64,000 nucleotides of DNA from NCBI GenBank assembly GCA_000827205.1, contig KN832557.1:194493-258492 (forward strand), written 5' to 3'. Source of the stretch: Plicaturopsis crispa FD-325 SS-3. Its lineage: Eukaryota; Basidiomycota; Agaricomycetes; Amylocorticiales; Amylocorticiaceae. Under the pieces are notes generated by a model, which saw nothing but the letters and a program-made list of their open reading frames with translations, searched no databases and was not told where the DNA came from. Both the position numbers and the translations under genes were made by a program. Positions 37,513 through 50,000 of this stretch are shown piece by piece; positions within the stretch are counted from its first letter, which is position 1; the number at the start of each line of letters is the position of its first letter.

Positions 37513-40218
37513 ATGCATGCAGTGCGCCGTTTGCGTCTGCGCAGTGCAACGCGCGTTTTCTCTGCCAACAACTACACTAGGAGTTTGAGCCTCTCCGCGG
37601 TCGAGGGTGCGACCGAGCCGCCACTCCTGACAGATACGCTCCCTGCGTATTTCGAGGCATCCATCCTTGCGAGGCATGGCGCGAGACCGGCACTCGTATG
37701 CAGGTCTGAGCGGCCGAGGGCGCACGGTGGTCCCGTGTCGAGAAACCTAGACGTTACGGAGCATCTAGCTTGGGATTTTGGCGAGTTCGATCGGCATATT
37801 GGTGCTCTGGCGAGAGGGCTGTTGAGCATGGGTGTACAGCGGGGCGATAGAGTAGGCGTCATCATGGGGAACAACAGGTGAATGACACTCTCATATCGTC
37901 GCATTTGGGCTGCCATGAACTGATGGAGCCTTCTCCTACCAGTGCCTACGCGTGTCTTCAGTGGGCATGTGCCAGTATTGGCGCCATATTGGTGACCATA
38001 AATCCGGCGTATCGCCAGCATGAGCTTGTAAGCTTGTGAAGTCCAATCCAGGCATTATGACTGACAAGCTAGCGATAGGTTGCGACGCTCAAGCTTGTAG
38101 GCGTATCCCATCTGTTCATCGTCCCCCAAATACGGAGTACCTCGTACATTGACGTACTGCAGGCGGCCTTCCCGTCGCTCTCCAGTGCTTCACCTGGCTC
38201 CATTCAAGAAGAAGCTGTCCCCGAGCTTCGGAATCTAATAGTGGTGGATAACGATGCGACCCCAGCCCAATGGGCGGAGAGAATGGACCATGTCAAGAGC
38301 GTCATTGATTGGCGGGAGGTCATGGTTTGGCGGGAAGACGGGGGTACCAAAACTGCGCATGAGAGACTGAAGAGCTCTCTGTCTAAAGACGATACCATCA
38401 ACTTACAGTTCACAAGGTATCTGTGCACGCACTATCTCCGTGCGTGGTCCAACACTAACGTTCTTCCACAGTGGAACGACGGGCTCCCCAAAGGCAGTTT
38501 CGGTGTGCATTTCGCATCTACCCTATTTCATTTGACTTCTAGCTGAGCCGAGATCAGCTCACCCACCATAATCTTCTCAACAATGCCCTTGCGATAGGCC
38601 GATGCATGCGACTCTCTCAGGAAGATATTCTTTGTAAGAATGTCTCTCTTTCTTGCGGCCTACCTGTCGCCGACTCACACACCTAACCAGGCAATGTTCC
38701 TCCCCTCTTCCACTGCTTTGATGAGTCTTCATTCCTGATTAGTAGTCGCAACATCCTTACCCGCACTTTCTCCACGTCTGATCCTAGGAAACCTCGCGGC
38801 GTGGTCGCACGGCGCCTGCATCGTATACCCATCCCCGGTGTTTAATCCTAAAGCTATAGTCGACGCCGTGGTGCAGGAGCGCTGCACCGCGCTGCATGGC
38901 GTGCCCACACACTTCCTCGGCGTGCTCCGAGAAGTCGAGAACCGCAGATCCGAGGGAGAGGCAGTAGACACGAGGCAACTTCGGTATGTTGCATTTACTC
39001 GCCTGCTGGGATATCTAGACTCCAGTTTGATCCGTTCATATGTAGGACGGGGATTGCGGCTGGATCCTCTGTTCCAATCGAGTTGATGAGGCAGATCATC
39101 GACAAACTAAACTTAAGAGACCTGACAAATGCCTACGGGATGAGTAGGTCCATCCGCATGCAGCTGTGCTCCGATTACTAATTGTCGACTGCTCAGCCGA
39201 AACAAGGTGACACAACCATCCTCATATGTATCCAGCATTTGCTGAGTATTGTGCTCACATTTTTCAAGCCCCGTATCATTCCAGACGACACCGGACGACA
39301 GTCTCATCAAACGCGTAGAGACTGTCGGGAAAGTACAACCGCACGTCAAGGCGAAGATCGTTGACAGCGAGGGAAATATTGTACCCATCGGAAAGCCCGG
39401 TGAAATATGCATCTCGGGATATCTTCTCCAGAAAGGGTATGTCCCTTCTTATTCTACGTCTCTTCGCTGTTTCGCTGGACATCTTGTGTCAAAAACAGGT
39501 ACTGGCAAGACGAGGAACACACAAAAGAATCCATGCGAAAGGAGGGTGACACGGTATGGATGTATACAGGCGACGAAGGCATTATGGACGAGGAAGGTTA
39601 TCTTCGAAGTTGGTGGATCTTTCTGTGGTTTGATCATGACACGCTAATTTCGATGTCTACCCAGTCGTTGGACGGATCAAGGTATGTACTTCTTTGGACG
39701 GATATTGTAAGATCCTCCGTGCTGACAGCGTGGATAGGATATAATCATCCGTGGCGGCGAGGTGCGTATCGTGTGAGCCCATGAAGTGATATAACCGTCT
39801 GAAAGATGTTCCTTCTCACTCGCAGAATTTATTCCCCGTCCAAATTGAGGATGCCCTCACATCAGACGCCGCCGTCCTGGAAGGCGCTGCGGTAGCAGTT
39901 CCAGACGCTCACTACGGTGAAGTCGTAGGCGCGTGGATCGTGCGCAATCCGTCCCACTCGCCACCCGCTACCAAAGAATCCGTGCGAAAACACGTAGCGG
40001 CGAGCATGAACCCCCAAGTACGTCTCTCTCCTCCTTCCTACAGGCATTGCATTGTGCTGACAGGAGTCAAGAATGCACCGGCGTGGGTTTGGTTTCTTGG
40101 CGAGGACGGTGTCCCGGAGGAGCTCCCGAAGACGGCGAGCGGGAAGGTGATGAAGCATGTGCTGCGGAAATGGAGTCGCTCGTTGGCGGAGAAGGGTGTC
40201 GGACGGGTTAAAAGTTGA
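37513..40218 (+). CDS. Acyl-CoA synthetase, ACSF2-like (probably mitochondrial)
   Basis: AMP-forming ligase that activates medium-chain fatty acids to CoA esters. The N-terminus MHAVRRLRLRSATRVFSANN is Arg-rich and acid-free, like a mitochondrial presequence. Then come DFGEFDRHIGALARGLLSMG, VQRGDRVGVIMGNN and ACLQWACASIGAILVTINPA. The P-loop SGTTGSPKAVS is rebuilt across an intron (AG joined to T). Then LSHHNLLNNALAIGRCMRLS, NVPPLFHCF, TALHGVPTHFLGVLREVE and NAYGM joined to AETSPVSFQTTPDDSLIKRV, then ETVGKVQPHVKAKIVD. The latter run is very close to ACSF2 family members. The A8 motif is YTGDEGIMDEEGYLR then VVGRIK and IIIRGGE. The C-terminal lysine is in PKTASGKVMKHVLRKW. TGA at 40218. Intron-rich, with all core motifs present. 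Confidence 0.9.
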
Positions 40219-40518
40219 TCTATCTACACATAATGCAGAGATATTATCGAGGCCCACATCTACTGGCAGCCTGTCCGGTCGGCGATTAACAGTAATTGTC
40301 CCATAAGGAGACGGTCGACAGCTCGAGTACTCAAGTTGTTTTAGAGTGCAGGAGCTCAGCTTTGATAGTACTTTAGCATCGAGTCACCATTGCTTGACTG
40401 TATGATATCCTAGGTGCACACTATCCTTGTCCAATACAACTTCGAGCCAAGTCAAACATACACTTCAATATTCCATCAAGGCGCCTTTTATCTGAATGCC
40501 CCATGTTTGCCGCCAGTT
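40219..40518. other. Intergenic between convergent genes
   Basis: 300 bases of 3' flanks between the acyl-CoA ligase and oxygenase copy B. Nothing recognised. Confidence 0.4.
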
Positions 40519-42402
40519 TCAGTCGTATAACTTCTCGTTGAAGCCTGGTAGGATGGTTGCACCGTCCACGTAACCCGCCGAAGACTGCTGCCATGTCTGT
40601 TTCGAGAATGTGAACTCTGTAAAACAACGCATTACTACGGCAAAAAACGAGCATCATGAGTCATTTCATTACCTTCCATGGTGGGGACTTTCCCAATTTT
40701 CTCGAACTGATTTTGGGTGAATCCCTCACGCTGAAGAACGGGGCTCTCCTTTATCGTGTTCAGGACGACGTCGTTGTGCGGCCTACAACAGAAACTGAGA
40801 TCTGAAAACCCGTAGCCGGGCGTACGCGACGGTAGTTTGCATACCTTGCGAAGTACAACAACCCTAGCCTGTCGACGTGTTGCTGATCTTTCGGAGGCGA
40901 CACCACACTAAAGACCAGTGTTCAATCACCTTTCCCGCGGTATTCATATAGTACACCCGTTCACGCACCGATGTATCGTGCTTTTGATGTAACCGCCCGT
41001 CAGGAAACCTGGAAAATGGCATTCAAGTCGTGAGCGTTGGGCACAACCTCCGACTCACTTAATGCATCACAGGTGTTGACGGTGATAGTTCCATCTTGTG
41101 GCTTCACCCATTTCCACTGTTCTGTCGTCTGGTCCCGGATCTGGAGCGAAGCCACGGGCTGACGGAAGAGAAGTGTAACGCTTCCAAGATCTGTTGGTAT
41201 TGTAATATGTTGTAAGTCTCCGGGACTAGTTCTGTATAACCACGGGGCTTGACCGCACACGCACCTGTATGTCCTTTGAGCCATACACCTTTGATTCGTT
41301 TATTTTCTTCGGGGGTGTACTTTGAATACTTCATGTACCGCAGATGATCCTACAAAAACCAAGTTACGGACTGCGGTTGAGATAGCAGTCATTGAGCGGA
41401 TGGCACACCTCGCTTTTCTTCTCGTATGTGTGAATCTTGGTCAGATAGTCCTCCGGGAGTTCAAGTGCTAGGGCAAACAGAACAAGCAAGGGGTCCAGTA
41501 CATGCTTGTGCAAATCCTTAAATGCAATAAATCGATGTTGTGTAAGCGTCTGTAAGTCATGGCTCGTTATGATAGTGTCGATGAGCACTTACCCTAGCGA
41601 ATTCCTCTATCTCCGCAAGATGAGTGGAGACCGGTGATGGATGTTCTTGCTTGAAGTCCCCGTTGAATTCTGCAGTATGCATAGGTCAGGTCTGCTTGTA
41701 ACCTCTCACAGGATAGTCAATGATTGGGACGCACTTGGAATATTGTAAACTTCGTTGCGATCTGTCAACCCGGAAGCAGGATCCAGGCTAGTAAGTGTTA
41801 CGAATCATCGTTAGTGTCGTTGATTCTTGGCATGCACTGCGTGAGATCAGTGGGACCAACTGACATACGTCTCCCAGCGGGACGGTAGCCATTGTACTCC
41901 CCGATCTCTGGAGGACAAAACGTCGATTCCTGTGAGATACGGTCGACTGTGTTATCAACTGCTCACCGAGATTGGGGACATATTTCTCCTTCTCCTCTAG
42001 CGGCAGCTCGTAGAATTTCTGGCCAATTGCGAATTGCCTGTCTACGCGCTCTTGTGATATATCAAATCCCTTAAAGTGCGCTGTCAATATATGTCACCGA
42101 ACCACACCAGTCCGTAGCATTGGCAAGAATAAGGCAGAAGTGACGCGCACTTTCACGTATAGGAACCCCTTGGTTTTGACCGCGTCGATAAGGATTTTAG
42201 CAAGCAATTTTCTTCCTTCTGGAGTCCCATATAGTGCGAGATCGACGGTAGGAACTGTAAAAAGAATCGATTTTGATATTCAATATTCAATATCAAAGCC
42301 AATGACATCCGTGACTATGGACTTACGGTCTGCCCAATCAAGATCCTCCTTAGTCTCGGGGACATGGTGGAAGGAAGACAAGGGAGGATCCGGTACGGGC
42401 AT
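40519..42402 (-). CDS. 2-oxoglutarate/Fe(II)-dependent oxygenase, tandem copy B
   Basis: Isopenicillin-N-synthase/flavonol-synthase-like dioxygenase. The start is MPVPDPPLSSFHHVPETKED then LDWAD. Next FKGFDISQERVDRQFAIGQK then FYELPLEEKEKYVP in the DIOX_N region, and FNGDFKQEHPSPVSTHLAEI. The core reads HLRYMKYSKYTPEENKRIKG, VWLKGHT and, across an intron, DLGSVTLLFRQPVASLQIRD. HTD supplies the first two iron ligands; the distal His is in FLTGGYIKSTIHR and the 2OG-binding Arg region in VDRLGLFYFAR. The C-terminus is DGATILPGFNEKLYD with TGA at 40519. Same exon layout as copy A. The substrate cannot be told from sequence. Confidence 0.88.
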
Positions 42403-42864
42403 ATTGGAGGGGATGAACTGTTTACCAGTAGAGCTGTTGAGCGGGGGAGGCAAGTAGTCCAATCCACCTTCTTATAATCAGACCGATCGTTCGCCAAGGC
42501 CCGCATACTTCGAGAGTCGAGAAACCTGCGCAGATACGGTGCTTATGGTCAATTCGGAAGACGTATGAGGTGATCTGGGAGGGTCCTGACGTGATTACCG
42601 ACGTCGGATAGGCAGTCGCTATAAACGCTTCGAGCGCTGGAGTTTGATTTGCAGAGATGCCGTGTGGGAATACCTGGGTTGATATGCAGAGCTTACACAA
42701 AGTAAACGGTCCCTGCAGACGCAAAGCTATGATAAGTCATGTATATCCTTCAGACTTACAAACATCAGATACATTCAAATCGCACATCGCCCAGTTGTGG
42801 CATTACATTCCTCGGACCACAGAACCGCAGAGTTGTGTGGCCGATTGCGTTGCAAGTTCCGCTT
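42403..42864. other. Intergenic between the two tandem oxygenase genes
   Basis: About 460 bases, promoter of copy B and 3' flank of copy A. No coding signal. I found no obvious match to the upstream region of copy A by eye beyond the bases around the start codon (gggcATatt-like context). Confidence 0.4.
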
Positions 42865-44702
42865 TCAATTGTATATCTCTCCCTTGAAGCCCGGGAGGAT
42901 GGTTGCACCGGGCTTGCGACCTCCTGAGGAGTGCTGCCACTTCTGCTTCGAGAAGGTGAATTCTGTACGACAGTGAAGAGATGAGCAATGACCTGAGCGT
43001 GTTTTGATACGTATACTTACCCTCCATAGTAGGCACTTTGCCAATTCTCTCGAATTCATTCTCGGTGAAGCCCTCGCGTTGAAGGACTGGGCTGTCCTTT
43101 ATAGTGTTCAGCACTACGTCATTGTGGGGTCTGTGGGGCAGACAGTTCATAAAACCGAAGTTCGAACAGTAAAACTTTTGCCGACCTTGCAAAGTACAAC
43201 AATCCGAGACGGTCGACATGCTGCTGATCCTTCGGAGGCGCTGCAACGCTGCATGCGGATTATCAGGTATCTTGTCTCATAGTGGACGTGTCCGCCTGCT
43301 TACCGATGAACTGTGCTCTTGATGTAGCCCCCTGTAAGGAAACCTAGAAGAAAGACAGATTGTTTTGTTGAGTAATGACACGAGCAACGGCGCAAAATTG
43401 TTTTACTCAATGCGTCGCAAGTATTGATGGTGATAGTCCCGTCTTGCGGCTTCACCCATTTCCATTCTCCCGTCTGGTTGTCACGAATCTGCAGCGCTGC
43501 CACGGGCTGGCGGAAGAGAAGCGTGATACTTCCGAGATCTGCGTCACGCATGGTCTCGGACCGACTTGCAAACAGCATCCACGGAGAGAACATACCAGTA
43601 TGTCCTTCACCCCACAATCCCTTCATCCGTGCATTCTCCTCGGGCGTGTGCTTTGAGTATTTCATATAGCGCAAATGATCCTGCGCGAGAGAGACATCAG
43701 TCCCACCCTTTTATGCATCGGTAGAGAGCGAGACATATGTACCTCGCTCTTCTTCTCGTAGGAGTGAATATTGGTAAGATAATCTTCGGGGAGCTCGAGC
43801 GCAATAGCAAAAAGGACGAGCAACGGGTCTAATACACGCTTGTGCAAATCCTGAACCGGTTGGTCTCAGAGGTAATTCGCAAATATATCCTGGTTTTGTG
43901 GAGCACTCACCCTAGCAAATTCTTCGATTTCAGCCAGATGAGACGCCACCGGAGAGGGGTGCTCGTGTTTGAAATCCCCATTGAATTCTAATAAAGTTGC
44001 AGGAGTTCTTGTTAGTGCTGTGGCTGAAAGCGAGGATCACAAGACAATTGATGTGCATACTAGGGATGTTGTAGACTTCCACACGGTCTCTCAACCCAGA
44101 AACTGGGTCACGGCTGGTGGAGGAGAGATGAGAATTATAGTTGGGTCAGCGTTATAGCTACTGCAGATCATTTCGCGGAGCATCTACGAACATGCGTCTC
44201 CCGGCCGGGCGGTAGCCGTTATACTCCCCGACCTCTGAAAAGTGACGTCGGCGAGATTCGTCCATGCGTGGCACTCTTCCCACTCACCAAAATCTGGGAC
44301 ATATTTCTCCTTCTCTTCCAGCGGTAGCTCGTAGAATTTCTGGCCGATCGCGAACTGCCTATCAACGCGTTCCTGCGAGATATCGAAGCCCTGGAGTTCA
44401 TATGCAAAATATGTTTAGTCTGACGCTCTACGATGAAGGCTACATCGAATACTCGTCTCACTTTAATATATAAGAACCCTTTGGTCTTGACAGCCTCGAT
44501 GGCAATCTTGGCAAGTTCTTTCCTCCCTTCCGGGGTGCCGTAAAGAGCGAGATCAATGGTAGGAACTGCGCCAAATTATTCTAGCATTAGCGCGGTTGGA
44601 CGACGTATGTCCGGGCTACGACGTACGGTCTGCCCAGTCGAGATTCTCCTTTGTCTCGGCGACATGTTGGAAGGAAGACAGCGGGGCAACGGCGACAGGC
44701 AT
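42865..44702 (-). CDS. 2-oxoglutarate/Fe(II)-dependent oxygenase, tandem copy A
   Basis: Paralogue of the neighbouring copy B. The start is MPVAVAPLSSFQHVAETKEN then LDWAD. Then LALYGTPEGRKELAKIAIEA, GFDISQERVDRQFAIGQKFY and VGEYNGYRPAGRRMF. LHKRVLDPLLVLFAIALELP is followed by EDYLTNIHSYEKKSE. Iron ligands: HTD formed across an intron (CAT ACT G joined to AT) within GEGHTDLGSITLLF, and the distal His in GGYIKSTVHR. The 2OG-side Arg is in VDRLGLLYFAR. PHNDVVLNTIKDSPVLQREG and the C-terminus (SGGRKPGATILPGFKGEIYN) follow, with TGA at 42865. Copies A and B share exon structure and most of the core, so they arose by tandem duplication. Confidence 0.9.
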
Positions 44703-45273
44703 ATTGCAGAAATTCTCTGACGAGCACTAGTAGTGAGCAGTAATCAGTCCAAGGGAGTGACTATGCTATCTCACCGTTTATCTCAGCTCTTATAAGCTAC
44801 ATGTGAGCAGTACGAGCGCGTGGTAGAGACTCCGTCGGAGTCCTAGGAGACCATGCTCATTCGAAGGAGGTATGAAGTCATTCCAGGTAGCTGTGGCGTG
44901 ATCGTGAATATCTCGAGCGCTTGCACCGACTGTAGTTGCACGAAGAGCATTGTCAATAACCGAATACCATATTCGAGTCCAGTCATAGGACGACACATCG
45001 ATATCGGTTTTGCGATTCGATAACTGCAAGCCGGTAAGCCACCTCGCGCCGACATCTTTGTGTCTGAATTGATTGCGCGCAGGCCGCAAAGAGTGGAGGA
45101 GTGGAATAGCGATAGACCATGCTAATGCAGGGATGGCGTACATGATACAGTATGTGTAGTATATACTGAAGTGAGAAGATATTAGAGTCAAATAAGTATG
45201 ATGATAATGTGCAGAATCTATGCGTATGGCTCACTCTCCTTGCGATCTATGATCCCCGGGGCCTGTGAGTGTC
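44703..45273. other. Intergenic upstream of oxygenase copy A
   Basis: About 570 bases, promoter of copy A and 3' flank of the mitochondrial carrier gene. A 133-codon minus frame (44790-45191) starts with a hydrophobic stretch but has no recognisable relative and no supporting context, so it is not called. Confidence 0.4.
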
Positions 45274-46584
45274 TCACGTCCCGAAATGCTGAGTCAACCC
45301 GTCATATACGACGAAGACGATCCCGCTACTAGGTAGCGCCCTCAGCGTTGTCATTCCACAACCCGCGTAGAGCCCTCTTAGCCCTCTCGCGCGCCACATA
45401 GCGCGCCCGGTCCCCCAGAACGTCGGCGTCGCCATTTGTCGACTGCCATGGGCAGAAGGATGCAGTTCCTCGGCGGTCTGGATCGCACTTTTGATGGTGT
45501 CTGCTGGATAAAAAGCGGCGACGCATGCGCCACCCGCCACCGCGCCCGACAGCGCTGATTCCCACGGTGCCAAGTGACCTTCCGCTGCTTGCTCCTGATC
45601 TCGGCTACTGGAGGACCGGGATTTTCGAGCGAGGAGTGTCGACGCGATGGTCTCTTTGAGAGCGAACCATGTAGCCGTGCCGCCGCTCTCGCGAAACATG
45701 GTGCCGGTATGGCCGAGCCAGAGCCCTCTGGGTCCCGACGTGCGGATAATGGATGCTACGATTTTGAACGGCCCCGGGAGCGTTTGCCGAATAGAATTCG
45801 CGACCTGCGTCCGCGAAGCCTGTGGTAATCGCATCGGCGCCGTGATGGTGGATGCAGAAATAACGCTGGGAGATAATATCGAGGGGGAGAGGACAGACGA
45901 GACGGCCGGAGGATGTATGGGTGCGTTGAGCATCTGCACTTGCATTTTGCATTTCACAAGCTCAATGGGAGTCCTGCAAACAACTGCATGAGTAAGATTG
46001 TCCTGCGAAAGACGCGCGTTATACATCGCCAGACGGACAGGATAAAACTAGTTATGAGCCCCGCTCCGCCTGCAGCTAAACCAAGCTGAGGGATAGAGAG
46101 ATCTGACGACTTGGGTCGACCGGTGGCGTAGCGTAAAAGGTCTTGTATTTCACTGTATGCCAGGAAAAGGGCGGCTGTTTCGGCCATGGCGCCAACTAGT
46201 GGCATTGGAAGACCCTCCAATGAGATACTTGTAAGGCAAGTCATACTCATGCGATTCATGCATGCAGCTCACCCGATAAAGTCCACGGATACCTTCGTCG
46301 CGCCATGTCTGAACCAAACAGTCCCAGGGACCAGTAAATCGCGCTGATTCATCTAACACCTGCGACTGTAACCGTGTTTTCGCCAAATCAAACGGGTACT
46401 CGAACAGCTCCGACACGATGCCCGCAATCTAACGCGCGTCAGTTCTAAGTACTGTCTGTTGATGAACGCGTATGAGACTCACACTGCCAAAGGTTATGTC
46501 TTTGAGCGCCCTCACGAACGACCCCTCTGGAGAGTCCTCGTCGTGTGTATTGGTTATAGGAAGGCTTCCATGCCGAGGGTCCAT
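45274..46584 (-). CDS. ORT1: Mitochondrial carrier, ornithine/basic amino acid type (ORT1-like)
   Basis: Six-helix inner-membrane antiporter of the SLC25 family. The start is MDPRHGSLPITNTHDEDSPE, then GSFVRALKDITFGS, placed at the first ATG (46584). The three family repeats carry P-x-[D/E]-x-x-[K/R] motifs: YPFDLAKTRLQ, TPIELVKCKMQ and YPADTIKSAIQ. Repeat 2 is followed by an unusual Ser/Pro-rich insert before QTLPGPFKIVASIIRTSGPR then GLWLGHTGTMFRE. Repeat 3 ends with ARGLRGLYAGCGMTTLRALP and SSGIVFVVYDGLTQHFGT, then TGA at 45274. TPIELVKCKMQVQ with the GT-FRESGGTATWF stretch fits ornithine carriers of fungi (ORT1/arg-13). Role inferred: ornithine export for arginine and polyamine synthesis. 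Confidence 0.88.
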
Positions 46585-47681
46585 AATATGCTCGAGATGC
46601 CGGAATACGCAGGTGATATTAGTTGATACTTTTCGAGATGCTGTTTAGCTGGAAAAGCGCGCTCCCGTGCAAATGCTAGGAGACTCGTCCAGCAGATTGC
46701 AGGCAGCTAGAGCGTAACGGTTCAATACATCGCCAGACGTGGGCATGCAGGAGGAAGACAGTTGAAGACAAGTTGTGTTGTGCCGACGGTCCTCGTCGTC
46801 GACTTTGCCATGTGCCGCCGACAATCGAAAAATCCTCGTACTCGAGCTTACATAAGTAAGTGAGGCAGTTTCGGGCTTGCCCCTATCTCGTCTTTCCAGT
46901 TTCCTCTCACCCACTCGCAGGCCAACTATTGTTGAACTACATAACAGCACTGTTGGAAATACGCGCCAAGGGCGTAGGTGGCCGCCCACGATACTGTACC
47001 ATAATTTTGGCGCTTTCGGTACGCATCCAGCTGTTCCCGTTATGCACTGTGGTGTAAATCATGTTCGCGCGCGGTCAAATACTCTATTTCACACCTAAGC
47101 TTGACGCGCAGAGACGCCAGGTTTCCATCTCACGACGTCCAAACACACGATCACGAGTCCCGCTGTCCTTTCAGGAAAGGTAGATGACACGAACACCTTT
47201 TGTAGTTCTCATGTTATCCACCAAGTCTTTGGGCAAACGCGCATGTCTCCGATAACGAAACTATCGTTGACAGCCCCCTCCACATGCTGCGTGTGCATGT
47301 CGACTTCATTCCCGCAAAGCGGTTCGAAGCCGGTGAAAACAGTGCCCTATTCTGAGACTGTGACGTCTCTCTTCGCACCGGACACTCTCTTTCGCTTTTG
47401 GCAGTGTACTCTCGGCAAGCCGCGTTTGCGGTATTCCCGGGCGCTTCGAATCTCGACATTCACGGCCAAGTATGAGACCGAGTAGAAATTGACTCCCACC
47501 AGGTCACAGCATCCGTAGGATGTACTCTTAAAAGAGTCTGCTCAGAGCGCGGCCATGCGAGTCCTCGTTTTGCCCCACCCGGTGCTACCAATTGAAAGGT
47601 CAGCTACGAATTTGTAGACCCTTTAGATCTCCTTACTCACTACTCATTTTCTCCCAATATTCCAGCCCATTCTAGCCAAGC
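46585..47681. other. Intergenic between divergent ORT1-like and DUF6534 genes
   Basis: About 1.1 kb. Short open frames around 47210-47490 on both strands have no family resemblance. No RNA gene or repeat was recognised. It must contain both promoters. Confidence 0.5.
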
Positions 47682-49689
47682 ATGCCGGCTATCCATCTGG
47701 TTGCGACCGATGAGATCAAGCGGGGCATGCCACTCCTCGGTCTGGTCTCGTCCTCTGCGTAAATGGCACAAACCTGACATCCCGTGGATGTTGTTAACGC
47801 TTGGCCTCACTTATCGTAGATTATTTGGTGTCACAATTTCGATGACATTCACGTATTTCAAGCAATTTCCTCGAGACCCATCCATAATCAAATTTCTGGT
47901 GCGTATGCGTATTTGTCCTAGGGCTTCATGCATTGATGTCTCTCAGGTGGGCGCCACATGGTACGCGCAGCTAATACGGGGTGCATTTGCCAGCTGGGAG
48001 GCTAACTTGGACTTAGCTTACTCGATAGCCTGTCCTTCTGTTTCATAACGCACGCGTGCTGGTTTTACCTGGTCGACGCTGGCTCCCTCAAAGTATCCGT
48101 TTGGTAAGCTGAACATTGAGTCTCAACGACGTATCTTTGCTGAGCGGCCCCATTGTTTAGGAGCATAAATGTAAGTCCAATCATACCACGGAGATCGAAT
48201 GGTGTTCATCCTCAATCGCACGGTGTCAAACTAGGCAGAACTTATAGTCTCGGTCAGTGCGCTTCTGTCGGCTTCATTCGAGGGCTGCTCCTCATGCTTT
48301 CCGATCCTTAGATGCTTATATCTGGAATATCGGAATTGTGAATGACACTTGCATTCCTAAGTTCTCCATTCTAACTCCCGCTGCAGCTTCTTGGCGTACA
48401 GGGTTTGGAGAAGTGAATTCATTCTTATGAATCCAGATACTCAGAACTGACGCGCAGTTATCAATTTGCTAGTTAGCGGTGGACGATATGTCCTAACAAG
48501 CACCATTGTACGCTTGCGCTGTTATATGCTTTCCGGATTTGTACCGACTAAATATGACAGATTCTCCTCGCACTACTTCATTTTGGTATAGTGGCCCTTG
48601 CGTCCCGTATCTGTAAAGAGTGACACGAATCCTTGGAACGATCACAGGCAGCGGTCAAGGTATGTGTTCATCCTTATCACCCCGTATCTCAACCTCATAC
48701 CTATCTTTCGTCAGCGTCCGCAGTTCAATATTTGATCTTAAAGAGCTTCCCGCACACAGACAATGTCCAGGTATGCTGCCCTTCAGCTCCAAACACCTGC
48801 TGCCTTTCTCAGCTATCTATTAGGTTCCAAGCATCATGCGCTTGGGTAGCGGCGCGCTCTGTGATACATCGATCGCCCTTTCTCTGTGTTATTTCCTGCA
48901 TCAGAAACGCACCGGCTACTCCTGGTCGGTCTGGCACATCTCTTTCGTTTTGGTTTAGGCTGAGGCAATTGCGGCTTAAGGACGGACAAAGTAATCGATA
49001 GGCTAATCATGTACAGCATCAATAGTGGACTATTGACGAGGTACGAACGATTGCCCATCTACACGACAGACCCGGTCTGACGTCCAATTTTCAGTGTCGT
49101 CTCGATTATCTGCATCATATCAGTATGCTCAGCTGGTACTAGTCACTGTCGAATCACTCTCTAACATCCATCGCAGTATTTCGCTCTCCCCGGCACTTGG
49201 GCTTACTTGGGATTCTGTTTCTTGATCAGCCGTTGTATGTCCTTTTCCCCCCCTGCACAGAGCCCCGCTGATAAATGTCTCAGGCTATACAATCACATTC
49301 CTTTCAACGTACGGTCTCTCTTCAAACGAGTCACTCCTCCTTCTGACCTCAATCGTTATTTAGACTCAACTCGCGTGGTCTGCTTCTCAGTCGAGAGACC
49401 GACTTTGACACCGAGTCGTCGCTCTTTATTCGACCATTCCCGTTGCACCTGAAAGGGCCTGGCAGGAGCGGTACCCTGCGTGGTTGGAGAAGTACCACTA
49501 GCCGGGTACGTCTATCGGTGCTGCGATGACATCCAGGACCTCACTTTACCGTCATCACAGGGACCGACTGCTACGCAGATCAACGTACATGTCGTGACCG
49601 AGACCATTACCGACGGCACGTCGCATGTAGGCAAGGTAGGGCTTTCTACGGCGGTGTTGAGAAAGATACTCACGAGAAATGCCATTTGA
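47682..49689 (+). CDS. DUF6534-type multi-pass membrane protein, many tiny exons
   Basis: Integral membrane protein of a large basidiomycete family of unknown function (about seven helices). No exon is long, but splicing by eye gives the family core. Exon 1 (ATG 47682) MPAIHLVATDEIKRGMPLLG then LVSSSA joins LFGVTISMTFTYFKQFPRDP. After VGAT, an intron with a GCTAAC branch site joins LLDSLSFCFITHACWFYLVD and AGSLKVSVW. Small exons give SIN, AELIVS, FLAYRVWR and GGRYVLTSTI. Then ILLALLHFGIVALAS and MRLGSGALCDTSIALSLCYF then LHQKRTGYS. TDKVIDRLIMYSINSGLLTS, VVSIICIIS and YFALPGTWAYLGFCFLISR follow, the usual family order. The tail is uncertain; TATQINVHVVTETITDG near 49560-49620 looks like the family C-terminus, so I extend to 49689. 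Function unknown. Confidence 0.68.
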
Positions 49690-50000
49690 TCAGAGCATCA
49701 CCGACCAGAGTACCTCCACAGCGAGCACAACCGATGTCGACAGTACTTCCGAGCCGGAAAAGGTCTAAAGATATCATATCAAGGCATATATACCATGGGT
49801 AGACCTCTGCATCTGGACGTTGGCCTCGAAAGCACCGTCGTGTATCTATCACTCTCCGTAAATATGTAAATAACCTCCTGTCAATATTTATGTATCCAGC
49901 ACTTGTACTTATCGTAGTGCGTCCACCGAACGTCTGCACGCTAAATTATACCCGAGCGCTCGCGCTCATGCAGAGGTTCCCATCTAGGGTAGAAAACGCG

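Noticed and set aside
44790-45191. 133-codon minus frame with a hydrophobic start
   Set aside because: No recognisable family, no splice context and composition like the surrounding non-coding sequence.
40219-46584. Secondary-metabolite gene cluster (acyl-CoA ligase plus two dioxygenases plus transporter)
   Set aside because: The ligase is ACSF2-like, the transporter is a mitochondrial ornithine-type carrier, and there is no backbone synthase; chance adjacency is more likely.
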